Part shown: positions 7,553 to 16,500 of the stretch, one piece after another
How the letters are laid out: the number at the start of each line of letters is the position of its first letter
Position numbering within the stretch: position 1 is the stretch's first letter
From: Myxococcales bacterium
Lineage (GTDB): Bacteria; Myxococcota_A; UBA9160; UBA4427
Assembly (NCBI GenBank): GCA_022563535.1
Contig: JADFNE010000050.1
Span: forward strand, 1 to 33,124
Reading direction: 5' to 3'
Length of the DNA stretch: 33,124 bases
The notes under the pieces: generated by a model
Seen by the model: the letters and a program-made list of their open reading frames with translations, nothing else
The model's database searches: none
Told to the model about the DNA's origin: nothing
Translations under genes and position numbers: made by a program

Positions 7553-9265
7553 TCAGTGCGCCCGCTCGATGCGGCGGTGCTTGAATGCTTTGGAGGTGCC
7601 CTCGCCCGCGGCCTCGCGCTTGGCCCGCTGCTCGGCGTAGATCTCCCAGGAGCCGGTGCAGTACTCGATTTTGCCGTCGCCTTCGAAACCCAGGATGTGG
7701 GTGGCGACGCGATCGAGGAAGTAGCGATCATGGGTGATCACGATCGCGCAGCCGGGGAATGCGCCCAGCGCTTCTTCGAGCACGCGCAAGGTCATGAGAT
7801 CGAGATCATTTGTGGGTTCGTCGAGAATGACGAAGTTCGAGGACTTGCGCAGGATCTTGGCCAGTTGGACACGGGCGCGCTCGCCCCCCGAGAGCCGACC
7901 GACCGGCGTCTGTTGGATTGCCCCGGTGAACAGAAACCGAGCCAGGTAGTGGCGGACCGAAAGTTCTTTGTCCCCATACTCGATAATCTCCGACCCGCCC
8001 GAGACTTCCTCGTAGACAGTCTTTTCGGGATCGAGATCCTGCCGGTTCTGATCGACGTAACAAAACTTCGTGTTCTTTCCGACGTCGACCTCACCTTTGT
8101 CCGCTGTGTCGCGGCCGGTGATCAAGTTGATGAGCGTGGTCTTCCCCAGCCCATTTGCCCCGGTGATGCCCACGATGGCTCCGGGCGGTACGTCCCAATC
8201 GAGATTTTCGAACAACACCCTACCGTCGTACGCCTTGCAGACTCCGCGCAGGGAGACGACCTTGCTGCCGAGGCGCGGGCCGAAGGGAATTCGTAGATCC
8301 ATTTCTTGAGCCGGAATGATCTTCGAAGCTTCTTCGACCATCTTGTCGTAAGCGTCGATTCGCGCCTTGCTCTTGGTGCGGCGAGCCTGGGGGGTCGAGC
8401 GGATCCATTCGAGTTCCCGGGCGACGGCCTTCCTGAGATTGGCGTCGGTTCGATCCTGGATGTCCTCCTGAACCTCCTTCGCCTCGAGAAAGCTCGAATA
8501 GTTTCCGGTGTACGACTTGACCTCACCGTGGGCGACTTCGAGCATGCGGTTTGCCACGCGGTCCAGAAAGTAGCGATCATGGGTCACCAGCATGTAGGTG
8601 CCCGAATAGTTGGCGAGATAATTTTCGAGCCAGGTGATGGTGTCGGCGTCTAGGTGATTGGTCGGTTCGTCGAGAATCAGCAGGTCGGGTTGCGCGAGCA
8701 GTTCTTTGCAGAGCGAGACTCGTCTCCTTTCGCCACCCGAAAGCTGCGCGGTTTTCTTGTCTCCGGGAGGAAGTCGCAGTGCGGCCATCGCCATCTCGAT
8801 CTTGGCGTCGAGTTTTGCCGGATCCATGGCGTCGCGATGTTCGAGGATGTCCTGCACTTCACCTTGTTCTTCGAGCAGCGCGTTGGTCTTTTCTTCGCTC
8901 TCGAGGACTTCCGGATCTTCCCACAACTTGAGGATCTCTTCGTAGCGTGCGATATAGGAACGAGTTTCGGCGATTGCGAGTTCGACGTTTTCGCGCACGG
9001 TCTTGTCCAGATCGAGTTCGGGTTCTTGGGGGACGTATCCCACCGAAGCGCCCTTGGCGGGGACGCACACCCCTTCGAAGTCCGGGTCGTGTCCAGCGAC
9101 GATCCGCATCAACGACGATTTGCCCGCCCCGTTGACCCCGAGCACGCCAACCCGGTCGCCTGGCTGCAGGCTGAAGCTCACGTCGGTGAGAATCTTGCGA
9201 TCACCAAATTTACGTTTGAGATGTGAAACGGTCAGGATCGGCTGACCCGGCTTGAGGCTCTTCAT
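7553..9265 (-). CDS. ettA: Energy-dependent translational throttle protein EttA (ABC-F ATPase)
   Basis: 570 residues from the ATG at 9265; the GTG at 9289 would add eight residues but GGAG at 9274-9277 supports 9265. Two ABC cassettes are present: Walker A GVNGAGKS (43-50) with LSGGERRRVS and LLILDEPTNHLD, then GANGLGKTT with LSGGERARVQ and VILDEPTNDLD. Between them is the P-site tRNA interaction linker, with the typical RELEWIRSTPQARRTKSKAR. The EttA-specific arm insert follows the first Q-loop. There are no membrane helices. Known role: binds the ribosomal E site and gates entry of 70S complexes into elongation according to ATP/ADP. Length is close to E. coli EttA (555). A hairpin overlaps its Shine-Dalgarno site. 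Confidence 0.95.
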   Translation of the reverse strand: MKSLKPGQPILTVSHLKRKFGDRKILTDVSFSLQPGDRVGVLGVNGAGKSSLMRIVAGHDPDFEGVCVPAKGASVGYVPQEPELDLDKTVRENVELAIAETRSYIARYEEILKLWEDPEVLESEEKTNALLEEQGEVQDILEHRDAMDPAKLDAKIEMAMAALRLPPGDKKTAQLSGGERRRVSLCKELLAQPDLLILDEPTNHLDADTITWLENYLANYSGTYMLVTHDRYFLDRVANRMLEVAHGEVKSYTGNYSSFLEAKEVQEDIQDRTDANLRKAVARELEWIRSTPQARRTKSKARIDAYDKMVEEASKIIPAQEMDLRIPFGPRLGSKVVSLRGVCKAYDGRVLFENLDWDVPPGAIVGITGANGLGKTTLINLITGRDTADKGEVDVGKNTKFCYVDQNRQDLDPEKTVYEEVSGGSEIIEYGDKELSVRHYLARFLFTGAIQQTPVGRLSGGERARVQLAKILRKSSNFVILDEPTNDLDLMTLRVLEEALGAFPGCAIVITHDRYFLDRVATHILGFEGDGKIEYCTGSWEIYAEQRAKREAAGEGTSKAFKHRRIERAH

Positions 9266-9273
9266 GCTGCTGT

Positions 9274-9292
9274 CTCCGGTGCACGGCACCGG
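9274..9292 (-). promoter_or_regulatory. Hairpin overlapping the ettA ribosome-binding site
   Basis: CCGGTGC at 9276-9282 and GCACCGG at 9286-9292 are perfect 7-base arms around a 3-base loop. On the minus-strand mRNA the right arm ends in the two G residues that begin the GGAG Shine-Dalgarno sequence (9277-9274), 8 bases before the ATG. Folding would partly hide the ribosome-binding site. Confidence 0.5.
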
Positions 9293-9322
9293 CCCTCAGT
9301 GATCGAGGGTCTCCCTGGTTTT

Positions 9323-9347
9323 TTGTTGGGGGTGTTTTTGGGGGTGG
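9323..9347 (+). repeat. G/T-rich element TTGTTGGGGG between ettA and fxsA
   Basis: TTGTTGGGGG at 9323-9332 is followed by a second G5 run at 9340-9344 and a GG. The same ten-base motif appears in the 11-bp array at 11005-11048. Both lie in the leader region of minus-strand genes. Confidence 0.5.
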
Positions 9348-9448
9348 ACGTCTATTGAATGACACAGTCGATCGCGCGGGGCATTAGATACCAAACCTCG
9401 CACCCGGATGCCTGCGCGCCAGCCCGCGAACTGTGCGATCCTCGTCAA

Positions 9449-9928
9449 ATGGGAAGACTCCTGCTGCTGTTCATCGCACTTCCTGCGCTGGAACTGCTGC
9501 TGCTGATCGAATTGGGATCTCGCATCGGCAGTCTCGAAACCATCGCGCTGATCGTACTGACCGGAATTGTCGGCGCCTCAATGGCCCGCAACCAGGGCCT
9601 GCGCGTGCTCTCTCACGTCCAGCAGCAGCTGGCGAAGGGCTTGATGCCCACCGACTCTCTGGTCGACGGGATCATGATCCTGGTCGCCTCCGCGCTTCTC
9701 GTTACCCCGGGCATTCTCACCGACCTCTTCGGGTTCCTGTGCCTCGTCCCAGGCTTCCGCGCGCTAGTAAAAGCCGAAGTCGTAAAACGCTTCGAACGAG
9801 CCATCGCCGAGAACCGAATTCATGTACACCACTCGGGCACTCCGCCGGGCCCCATCCACTTCGAGAACGAGCCGGCTCCTCGAGGCCCCATCGTGGACGT
9901 GACTCCCGTCTCTAAAGAAGAAGAGTGA
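9449..9928 (+). CDS. fxsA: FxsA-family membrane protein
   Basis: 159 residues from the ATG at 9449; the frame is open back to 9359, but the FxsA family starts with this hydrophobic MGRLLLLFIALPALELLLLI segment and E. coli FxsA is 158 residues. Membrane segments are about 2-20, 29-45 and 70-100, with the family's LELLLLIELGSRIG and SALLVTPGILTDLFGFLCLVPGFR. The C-terminal part is cytoplasmic and polar, ending VSKEEE. FxsA in E. coli relieves F-plasmid PifA exclusion of phage T7 when overproduced; its normal role is unclear. It is divergent from ettA, with no strong Shine-Dalgarno site. Confidence 0.9.
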   Translation: MGRLLLLFIALPALELLLLIELGSRIGSLETIALIVLTGIVGASMARNQGLRVLSHVQQQLAKGLMPTDSLVDGIMILVASALLVTPGILTDLFGFLCLVPGFRALVKAEVVKRFERAIAENRIHVHHSGTPPGPIHFENEPAPRGPIVDVTPVSKEEE

Positions 9929-9972
9929 GAGAAGAAGACTGACCCGGCGCAGAGCGCCCGGGAAAAACTCCC

Positions 9973-10992
9973 TCAACCTTGCTGAATTTTCGGAACGATA
10001 TCGGCCCACTGGGTAGGGTCGGGCGCGCGGTTGTGCGTAAGGCTCACTCCGTCAGCAATGCCATCGAGCCGTTCGTGAATCCGTTGCGCAATTTCTTCGC
10101 GCGGCCCGACCACCGCGATCGTCTCGAGTACTTCGTCACTGATCAGATCCGTCATCTCGTCCCACTTGCCTTGCTTGGACATCCGATTCAATTCGAGATG
10201 CAGATCTTCCCAACCATGACACGCGAGAGTCGGGAGGTACGCCGGCGTTGAACCGTAGAAGGCGATTTGCTTGCGCGCAGCGTGTTTGATCTGTTCGAAA
10301 CCTTGTTCATCGTCTGCGGCAGCGGTCACGGTAAGCGTCGCGCAGATGATCTCGATGTCCTCGCGCTTGCGCCCGCTCTTTGCGAGCCCCGATGCGAGGG
10401 CGGGCATGGTGTTTTCGAGCAGCGCTTTGCGGCTGTTGAACGGGTGGCCGATGAAGCCGTCCGCAACTTCGCCCGCGACTTCGGTCATCAAGGGGCCGAA
10501 GCCACCGGTGAGGATCGGCGGCGGTCCAAACGGGTTGGGACCGGGGTCGAAGGCTGGGATCATGATCGTGTGCCGGTAGAACTTGCCGCGGAAGTCGAGC
10601 TTGGCCTTGCCCTCCCAGGCGTCGAAGATCGCGCGGATGGCGAGCACAATCTCGCGCATGCGCTTTGCGGGTTCAGACCACGGCATGCTGAAGCGCTTTT
10701 CGATATGGGGCTTCACTTGAGAGCCCAGGCCCAGGACGAAGCGCCCCTCGCTGATGCTCTGCATGCCGTACGCGAGATTGGCGAGGTTCATCGGGTTGCG
10801 CGCAAAGGCGATGGCGATCGCGGTACCGATCCGCAAGGTTTGGGTGTTTTCGGCCGCCAGAACCAGCGGAAGAAACGGGTCGTGCTTGGCTTCGAAACTG
10901 AACGCTCCGTCGTAGCCAATTTCTTCGAGGCGGGAAAACGACTTGCGGGCATCCCGAGGATCATCGAGAGGGGCTGTCGTATAGACCTTCAT
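9973..10992 (-). CDS. LLM-class F420-dependent oxidoreductase
   Basis: 339 residues, luciferase-like monooxygenase fold. It starts MKVYTTAPLDDPRDA and carries SRLEEIGYDGAF, the RIGTAIAIAFARNP strand/loop after the N-terminal barrel strands, and GRFVLGLGSQVKPHIEKRF, typical of the TIGR03617-type F420-linked subfamily (from memory). It is likely a cytoplasmic F420H2- or flavin-dependent oxidoreductase with unknown substrate. AGGA lies about 8 bases before the ATG. Upstream on the same strand are a DedA-like gene, a quinone oxidoreductase and a pyridoxamine-oxidase-like gene, which would fit a small redox or detoxification group. Presence of F420 biosynthesis genes elsewhere is untested. Confidence 0.88.
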   Translation of the reverse strand: MKVYTTAPLDDPRDARKSFSRLEEIGYDGAFSFEAKHDPFLPLVLAAENTQTLRIGTAIAIAFARNPMNLANLAYGMQSISEGRFVLGLGSQVKPHIEKRFSMPWSEPAKRMREIVLAIRAIFDAWEGKAKLDFRGKFYRHTIMIPAFDPGPNPFGPPPILTGGFGPLMTEVAGEVADGFIGHPFNSRKALLENTMPALASGLAKSGRKREDIEIICATLTVTAAADDEQGFEQIKHAARKQIAFYGSTPAYLPTLACHGWEDLHLELNRMSKQGKWDEMTDLISDEVLETIAVVGPREEIAQRIHERLDGIADGVSLTHNRAPDPTQWADIVPKIQQG

Positions 10993-11004
10993 GAATCATT
11001 CCTG

Positions 11005-11048
11005 TTGTTGGGGGATTGTTGGGGGCTTGTCGGGGGCTTGTCGAAGGC
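11005..11048 (+). repeat. Four 11-bp tandem repeats TTGTYGGGGGN
   Basis: Units at 11005-11015, 11016-11026, 11027-11037 and 11038-11048 read TTGTTGGGGGA, TTGTTGGGGGC, TTGTCGGGGGC and TTGTCGAAGGC. They fill most of the 62-base gap upstream of the F420-type oxidoreductase gene. Three G5 runs plus a GG could form a G-quadruplex on the plus strand. Confidence 0.8.
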
Positions 11049-11054
11049 AGACTG

Positions 11055-11726
11055 TCAACTGGCTTCTTGTTCCGGAGATACTCGCTTTAGAAGTTTCGCC
11101 ACGATCAGCCCGATGACGAAAAAGAAGACCGCGCTTCCGAACAGCAGCATGCGATTTTCGACGCCCGCCGCTCCGGCGCCCCCGAGCAACACGAAAGATA
11201 CGAGCGCGGGCAGGATGCCGAGAAACGTACCAATGCAGAAGTCGCGTTGCCGCATCGAAGTCAGACCGCAGCCGTAGTTGACTGCGTCGAAGGGAACGTA
11301 GAGCAAGCGCATGAGCAGGACGCTGGTAAGGGCGTTTTTGCGAATCTTGTCGTCCCACGCCCGAATGCGCCCCTCTTCGCGATCGTCGACCCAACTTCGA
11401 CCCAGCCAGCGCGCAATCCAGAAGGCGAAGTTTGCGCTCGCGTTCTCGCCGATGATGGTGAAGAGGATCCCCAGCCAGGGGCCGAACAGCATGCCGGATG
11501 CGATCGTGAGCAGCGTCGCGGGAAACAAGACCAACGGACGGATGGTGTAGAGCACGACATAGATCAGGGCCGCCCGCCCCAGCCCAAACTGTGAGAGCCA
11601 GGCGTCCAACAACTCGGGGACGTCACGAAACTCGAGCCCGCTGCGAAACCACCCCCAGCAGGCGGCCGCCATTGCGAGTGCCCAGATGCCAGTGAACAGA
11701 GCCTTGACGATACGATTCGAAATCAT
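11055..11726 (-). CDS. TVP38/TMEM64-family (VTT/DedA-like) membrane protein
   Basis: 223 residues with about six hydrophobic segments: 10-25, 53-72, 76-95, then after a polar loop 132-150, 165-187 and 193-212. The VTT-domain marks are LFPATLLTIASGMLFGPW, GENASANFAFWIARW and the FxxR-xx-P-type LLMRLLYVPFDAVNY. These proteins sit in the inner membrane and the family is linked to lipid scrambling or transport; a specific substrate cannot be given. The gene lies between the F420-type oxidoreductase and the quinone oxidoreductase on the same strand with short gaps, probably in one transcript. Confidence 0.87.
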   Translation of the reverse strand: MISNRIVKALFTGIWALAMAAACWGWFRSGLEFRDVPELLDAWLSQFGLGRAALIYVVLYTIRPLVLFPATLLTIASGMLFGPWLGILFTIIGENASANFAFWIARWLGRSWVDDREEGRIRAWDDKIRKNALTSVLLMRLLYVPFDAVNYGCGLTSMRQRDFCIGTFLGILPALVSFVLLGGAGAAGVENRMLLFGSAVFFFVIGLIVAKLLKRVSPEQEAS

Positions 11727-11770
11727 GCTGCTTCGTCGCGGTCCTGTTCAGGCATCAGTTCAGACTCAGT

Positions 11771-12748
11771 TCAGACATAGACGATGGTCTTTCCCATACT
11801 CCGGCGCCTCGCCAGTTCTTCGAGGACCACAGCAGCTTCGTCGAAGCCGACGCGACTGGAGACAACTCCGCGGATCTTCTTGTCGCGCCAGAGTTCGAGC
11901 AATGCTTCGTGCACTGTGCTGGTGAATGGCTTCGAATACGCTCCGACATAGACGCCCACCATCGACGCATTCTTCTGGATGAGCACGGCCGAGGGCGCGT
12001 CGTGAAACTTTCCGCTCGCGAATCCAATGATCAGCAGTCGGCCTTCGCTCGCGATCGCGTGGAGTGCCGCGTCGCAAGCTTCACCGCCGACTGGATCGTA
12101 GATCACATTGGCGCCTTTTCCGGCTGTCGCGTCGCGGATCGCTTCCGCGATGTCCGATTTCCGGTGGTCGATGACGAGGTCGGCCCCGAGTTCGCGGCAC
12201 AGTTCACCTTTTTCGGGGCCGGCCGCTACGGCGATCACCCGGGCGCCGAGTGCACAGCCCAGTTGCACCGCTGCAGTTCCGGTTCCGCCGGCCGCCCCGA
12301 GCACGACCAGAGTTTCGCCCGGCTGCAATTGGCCTCGGGTCACGAGCCCGATGTAGGCCGTGTGATAGGGAATGACAAAACACGCGGCTTCGGCCGAATC
12401 CATCTCGGAGGGGGCAGGGTGGGTCGCCCCGTCGAGGGCCAGCGCCTCTTCCGCCAGGCCGCCGAAGCCTCGAAAGAAGGAAGTCACCGCCATGACCCGC
12501 TCGCCAATTGCGGTCTTTGCATCTCTGCCTTTGGCCACGACCGTGCCCGACACTTCTTGGCCGGGAGTAAACGGGAGTTCGGGACGGAAAGCGTACGTGC
12601 CGCGACACATGAAAACGTCGGGCAAGCCGATCGCCGCCGCGTCGACGCGAATGCGAACTTCAGCGGCTTCGGGTTCGGGGATCTCGGTGTCGACGAGTTC
12701 GATGGCGGTGGTGGGCTCGCCATGGCGCTGAATCTGCCAGGTCTTCAT
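11771..12748 (-). CDS. NADPH:quinone oxidoreductase-like MDR-family protein
   Basis: 325 residues from the ATG at 12748. The ORF is open upstream, but those codons overlap the neighbour and MKTWQIQRHG is the normal family start. It has a GroES-like N-terminal domain (LPFTPGQEVSGTV, about 59-70) and a Rossmann domain with the quinone-reductase-type GAAGGTG (151-157) followed by AAVQLGCALGARVIAVA. Zinc-binding cysteines of alcohol dehydrogenases are absent, as in QOR members. It should use NADPH to reduce quinones or enones; the substrate is unknown. Its ATG overlaps the stop of the pyridoxamine-oxidase-like gene by four bases (ATGA, 12745-12748), indicating translational coupling. An 11-bp perfect tandem duplication straddles its stop codon (11755-11776). 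Confidence 0.9.
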   Translation of the reverse strand: MKTWQIQRHGEPTTAIELVDTEIPEPEAAEVRIRVDAAAIGLPDVFMCRGTYAFRPELPFTPGQEVSGTVVAKGRDAKTAIGERVMAVTSFFRGFGGLAEEALALDGATHPAPSEMDSAEAACFVIPYHTAYIGLVTRGQLQPGETLVVLGAAGGTGTAAVQLGCALGARVIAVAAGPEKGELCRELGADLVIDHRKSDIAEAIRDATAGKGANVIYDPVGGEACDAALHAIASEGRLLIIGFASGKFHDAPSAVLIQKNASMVGVYVGAYSKPFTSTVHEALLELWRDKKIRGVVSSRVGFDEAAVVLEELARRRSMGKTIVYV

Positions 12749-13296
12749 TCCATGCTCTCGAGCCCGGGCAAGTCGTCGATGCTCGTGCCGTTGGTCGAGA
12801 TGCGGTGGGCGATGAACTCTTGCTGGTTTCGTTTTGCGTTGTGCTCCTTCAGTTGTTCGCGATCGCTCAGAAACTCGTAGTTGGGAACCGCAAAACCGCA
12901 CGAGCGCTGGACACTCGTCACCGAAACTTCGATGATGCCCCGCACCGGAACTTCGATTTCGGGAAAGTGGTGTCTCAGGGCATGGAATTCGGGCGTGCCG
13001 TATTGATGTCCGCGGCCCGTGCCGTAGAGCCGCAAGATCAGGGGATCGCCTTCGAAAGCGCAGAACATCAGACAGATGCGGCCGTTTTCGCGCAAGTGCG
13101 CGTGGGTCTCGATCCCGCTGCCCCCCAGGTCGATGTACGCCACCGTGTTTGCGTCGAGGCGCGCAAAGCTCGCGTAGCCTTTGGGTGAGAGGTTGACGTG
13201 GCCATCGGCGGACAACGGGGCCGTGGCGACGAAGAACACGTGCTGTGCATCAATGAAGTCGGCCTCGCGGGGTCCGATCTCGTTCAGGAACTTCAT
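12745..13296 (-). CDS. Pyridoxamine 5'-phosphate oxidase-family (FMN/F420-binding split-barrel) protein
   Basis: 183 residues. It begins with the family's early segment FIDAQHVFFVATAPLSADGHVNLSPKGY, followed by YIDLGGSGIETHAHLRENGRICLMFCAFEGDP, features of the PPOX-like flavin split barrel found in general-stress FMN-binding proteins. A clear GGAG lies 5 bases before the ATG. The family binds FMN, F420 or heme. Genuine PdxH activity is unlikely because the characteristic PLP-binding C-terminus is not seen. It is coupled by ATGA overlap with the quinone oxidoreductase gene, so a shared redox role is likely (inference). Confidence 0.88.
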   Translation of the reverse strand: MKFLNEIGPREADFIDAQHVFFVATAPLSADGHVNLSPKGYASFARLDANTVAYIDLGGSGIETHAHLRENGRICLMFCAFEGDPLILRLYGTGRGHQYGTPEFHALRHHFPEIEVPVRGIIEVSVTSVQRSCGFAVPNYEFLSDREQLKEHNAKRNQQEFIAHRISTNGTSIDDLPGLESME

Positions 13297-13332
13297 CTCA
13301 TCTCCAGTTTGCGGCGCGCGCTTGATATCGAT

Positions 13333-13435
13333 TCGATAGCACGGGGGCGACAGCAGGCTCGGGCAGTGCGGGAAATTGCGCCTCGCGCCCCGAGGGAATC
13401 TATTTCACCACTTAGTGTCTCTAGTGTGCTATCGA
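13333..13435. promoter_or_regulatory. Spaced 10-bp inverted repeat in the divergent gap before the autotransporter
   Basis: TCGATAGCAC at 13333-13342 and GTGCTATCGA at 13426-13435 are perfect inverted copies 83 bases apart. They lie in the 285-base divergent region between the PPOX-like gene and the autotransporter gene. The rest of that gap shows no ORF and no convincing -35/-10 pair. A short hairpin CATTG-TCAG-CAATG occurs near 13525. Two half-sites for a looping regulator are possible. Confidence 0.35.
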
Positions 13436-13581
13436 TGCGCAACTACAAGGTTTTTCCGACACCCACTCCCCAGAAACTGGCACTTCTCAGGGGGCAGACT
13501 GCCCTCGGTTGCGACCCTCGGCGCCATTGTCAGCAATGTCGACGTCGGTCGTTTTGATCTTCAGAACAAAGGAAAGACTAC

Positions 13582-16500
13582 GTGAGTAGAGCGGTGGGCA
13601 GAGCGGGAAGACTGGCGGGAATTTGGATCGCACTTTCGTGCGCGGTTGCCACGGAATCGGCGTTGGCGGATTGCGTGGAAGATCCAATTGTTATGGGAGA
13701 AAGAACGACTGTTACCTGCACGGATACCTCGACAGCGTATGAACCGTCTGTCTTCGAAACGGATGACATCGACCTGACTGTAGAAACGTCAAGCGACACG
13801 GTGGAGGCGGAGACGGGGGACGCCCAGGCCATTCTCCTCAACGCGGGCAGCACCATCACGAACAATGGCGACATCACTGCGACAATAGACGCTGGCCAGA
13901 ACGCCATCGTGATCGGTGATGATGCGACCATCATCAATAACAATTCAATCACGGGTGACCAGAGCGCCATCGTGATCGGCAATAACGCAACCATCACCAA
14001 CAGCGGCACGATCACGGGTGGCTCGGACGCAATTGTCTTTACAGGAACGGATTCGACCGCCATCAACACCGTTGAAAACTTGAGCGGCGGAGTGATCACA
14101 ACCGCCGCGGGCGCTGCGATCGTAGGCAGCGTTGGCACCGAAAACATCAACCTTCGAGACGGATCAACCGTTACCGGCGACATCAATCTGTTCGGCGCTG
14201 CGGACGTGGTTACGATCGAAAGCGGCGCGACCGTGAATGGAAACATCGATCTCGGAGACGGTGATGATCAGCTGATTCTCGAAGATGGCGCCGATACTAC
14301 CGGGAACGTTCAAGCTGGAAACGGCAACGATACAATCACATTGAGAGGAAGTAGCGGCGGAGGTTCGACGCTGCACGGAGACATCGATCTCGGCGACAGC
14401 GAAGTTCCCACGGGCGCGGGCGAGCGAAACGCGTTGATTCTAGAGGAAGGGTCCTTCCTCGACGGCAGCGTGACGGGTGGCGCCAACGACGACTTTGTCG
14501 ATGTTGGCACTGATGCAACCATTGGGGGCGATATCGATCTCTTGGGTGGTTCGGATGAGCTCACCATCAGCAGCGGCGCGATGGTGAATGGAAATGTCAG
14601 TCTCGACGGCGCGAACAGCACCATCACGAACGACGGCAGCATCACTGCGACAGTCTCTACCCATAACGCCATCGAGATCGGCGACAACGCAACCATCACC
14701 AACAGCGGCACGATCACGGGCGGCTCGGACGCGGCGGGTTCTGCGATCGTCTTTACGGGGACGGATATTGGCGCCATCAACACCGTCGAAAACTTGAGCG
14801 GCGGTCTGATCACGACTGACGCGGGCGCTGCGATCGTAGGCAGCGTAGCGATAGAAGAAATTACGCTTCGCGATGGGTCGACCGTGACGGGCGATATCAA
14901 TTTAATGGATGGCGCGGACGTGCTCACCATCGACCGTGGCGCGGTATTGATTGGAAACATTGATCTCGGCCCCGGTAGCGATGCTCTGTTTTTCGAGTCT
15001 GGCGCTATTTACACCGGGTCCATAACGACTGGAAGCAGTGGCGACACACGCGACAGAGTGATTCTGAGGGGAGGGTTTGTTGGTCTCGGTTCGACGGTTA
15101 ACGGAGATATCCAACTCGGCGTAAGTGATCTATCTCAGGGCGCAGGAGAGGAAAACCTGTTGGGGCTACAAATAGGATCCCTCCTCGTAGGTAACGTGAC
15201 TGGCGGTTCCGCTGACGACTCGATCGAAATTGGTTCTGATGCTCAGATCATGGGTGCAATCAGCCTTGGCAACGGAACGAATGACGTGCTGATTTCCAAT
15301 CGCGGGGTCCTGCTGGGTAACCTCACCGCGGGCGACGGCATGGATACGGTCATCATCACCTCTGACGCGTTAGTGACCGGTGATATCGATTTGGGTGCAG
15401 GAGACGACGTTCTCGAACTCTTCATCAACTCAACCGTCGACGGTTCAATCATGCTGGGCGATGGCGAAGATACGCTCGACTACGATCCCGGGGTTAGCGT
15501 GACCGGGAACATCAACCTCGGCAACGACAACGACACGTTGCTCCTCAGACCTTCGGCCGTCATTCCGTCACTGGACGCCGGCCCCGGCAGCGACACCCTA
15601 CACCTGGGTGCAGACCCGGTCGGCGCGGCGACGGTGGGAAGCATCGATCTATTTGACGCGGACCAATTCGAGGTGCTCGTAGTCGGTCCCGCTGATTTCA
15701 ATGATGCTTTTGTTTGGAGGGTATCGACCAGTTCCCCGACCGTATTTGAAGACGGTATCGTCATGCAGACCGGAGCCTTGCTTTTTGACGGCGTGGTCGA
15801 ACTGGACGTGGAGGCTTCTGGCTTTAGCCAGCAAGCGAACTCCGTCATGGTCTTTATCGTGGGAGAGGCCGTCGTAGACAGCCAGCTGAAGCTGACTGGC
15901 GCGCTCACGCTCGACCCGACGAGTCCAGACCCAATGGATCCTTTGCAAATAGGTGCCTCAGTATTGGTGACGATCCAGGGAGTCCTCAACGAAGGCGACT
16001 ATACGCTGATCAGGGCGACCGGAGGCATTACGGGTTCTTTCGACGAAGAGATCTTGCCGACGATCGTAACCTTCTCGTTTTCGACTGCGTTCGTGGACGT
16101 CGGTATGGGTGTCGATGAGTTTGTGTTTACTGCTACGCGCATATTTACCTACGAAAGTTTCGCGCGCTCAGCCAGCGAGCGAAACACCGGGCAGTATTTG
16201 GACGACGCGCGGCTGAACGCCGACATGACTTTCCTTGACGGGGTCATCTCTCCCCTCGATTTGCTGCCAGCCAACCAACTCACAACCGCCCTCGCTCAAC
16301 TCCACGCCGAAAGCTACGACGCACACACGAGCAACATTCTCTCCTGGGGCCGAGTGCAGCAGCAAGAACTCCAGCAGCGCTCCATGCGTTGCGAGCGTTT
16401 TCAGTACGCGCCGCTTCCCAATGTCGTCACCGAAGACCCCTGCGGTTCGGGTGGCTTCATGCCCTGGGCCAAAGTGATTGGCAATTTCGGTCAGAACAGC

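Noticed and set aside
10267-11277. Plus-strand ORF of 336 codons opposite the F420-type oxidoreductase and DedA-like genes
   Set aside because: It spans two well-supported minus-strand genes and has no family resemblance.
11755-11776. Perfect tandem TCAGTTCAGAC pair at the end of the quinone oxidoreductase gene
   Set aside because: Real but short, most likely replication slippage; no sign of an attachment site or terminator.
11909-12880. Plus-strand ORF of 323 codons opposite the quinone oxidoreductase
   Set aside because: Antisense to a clear MDR protein; composition is typical of a shadow frame.
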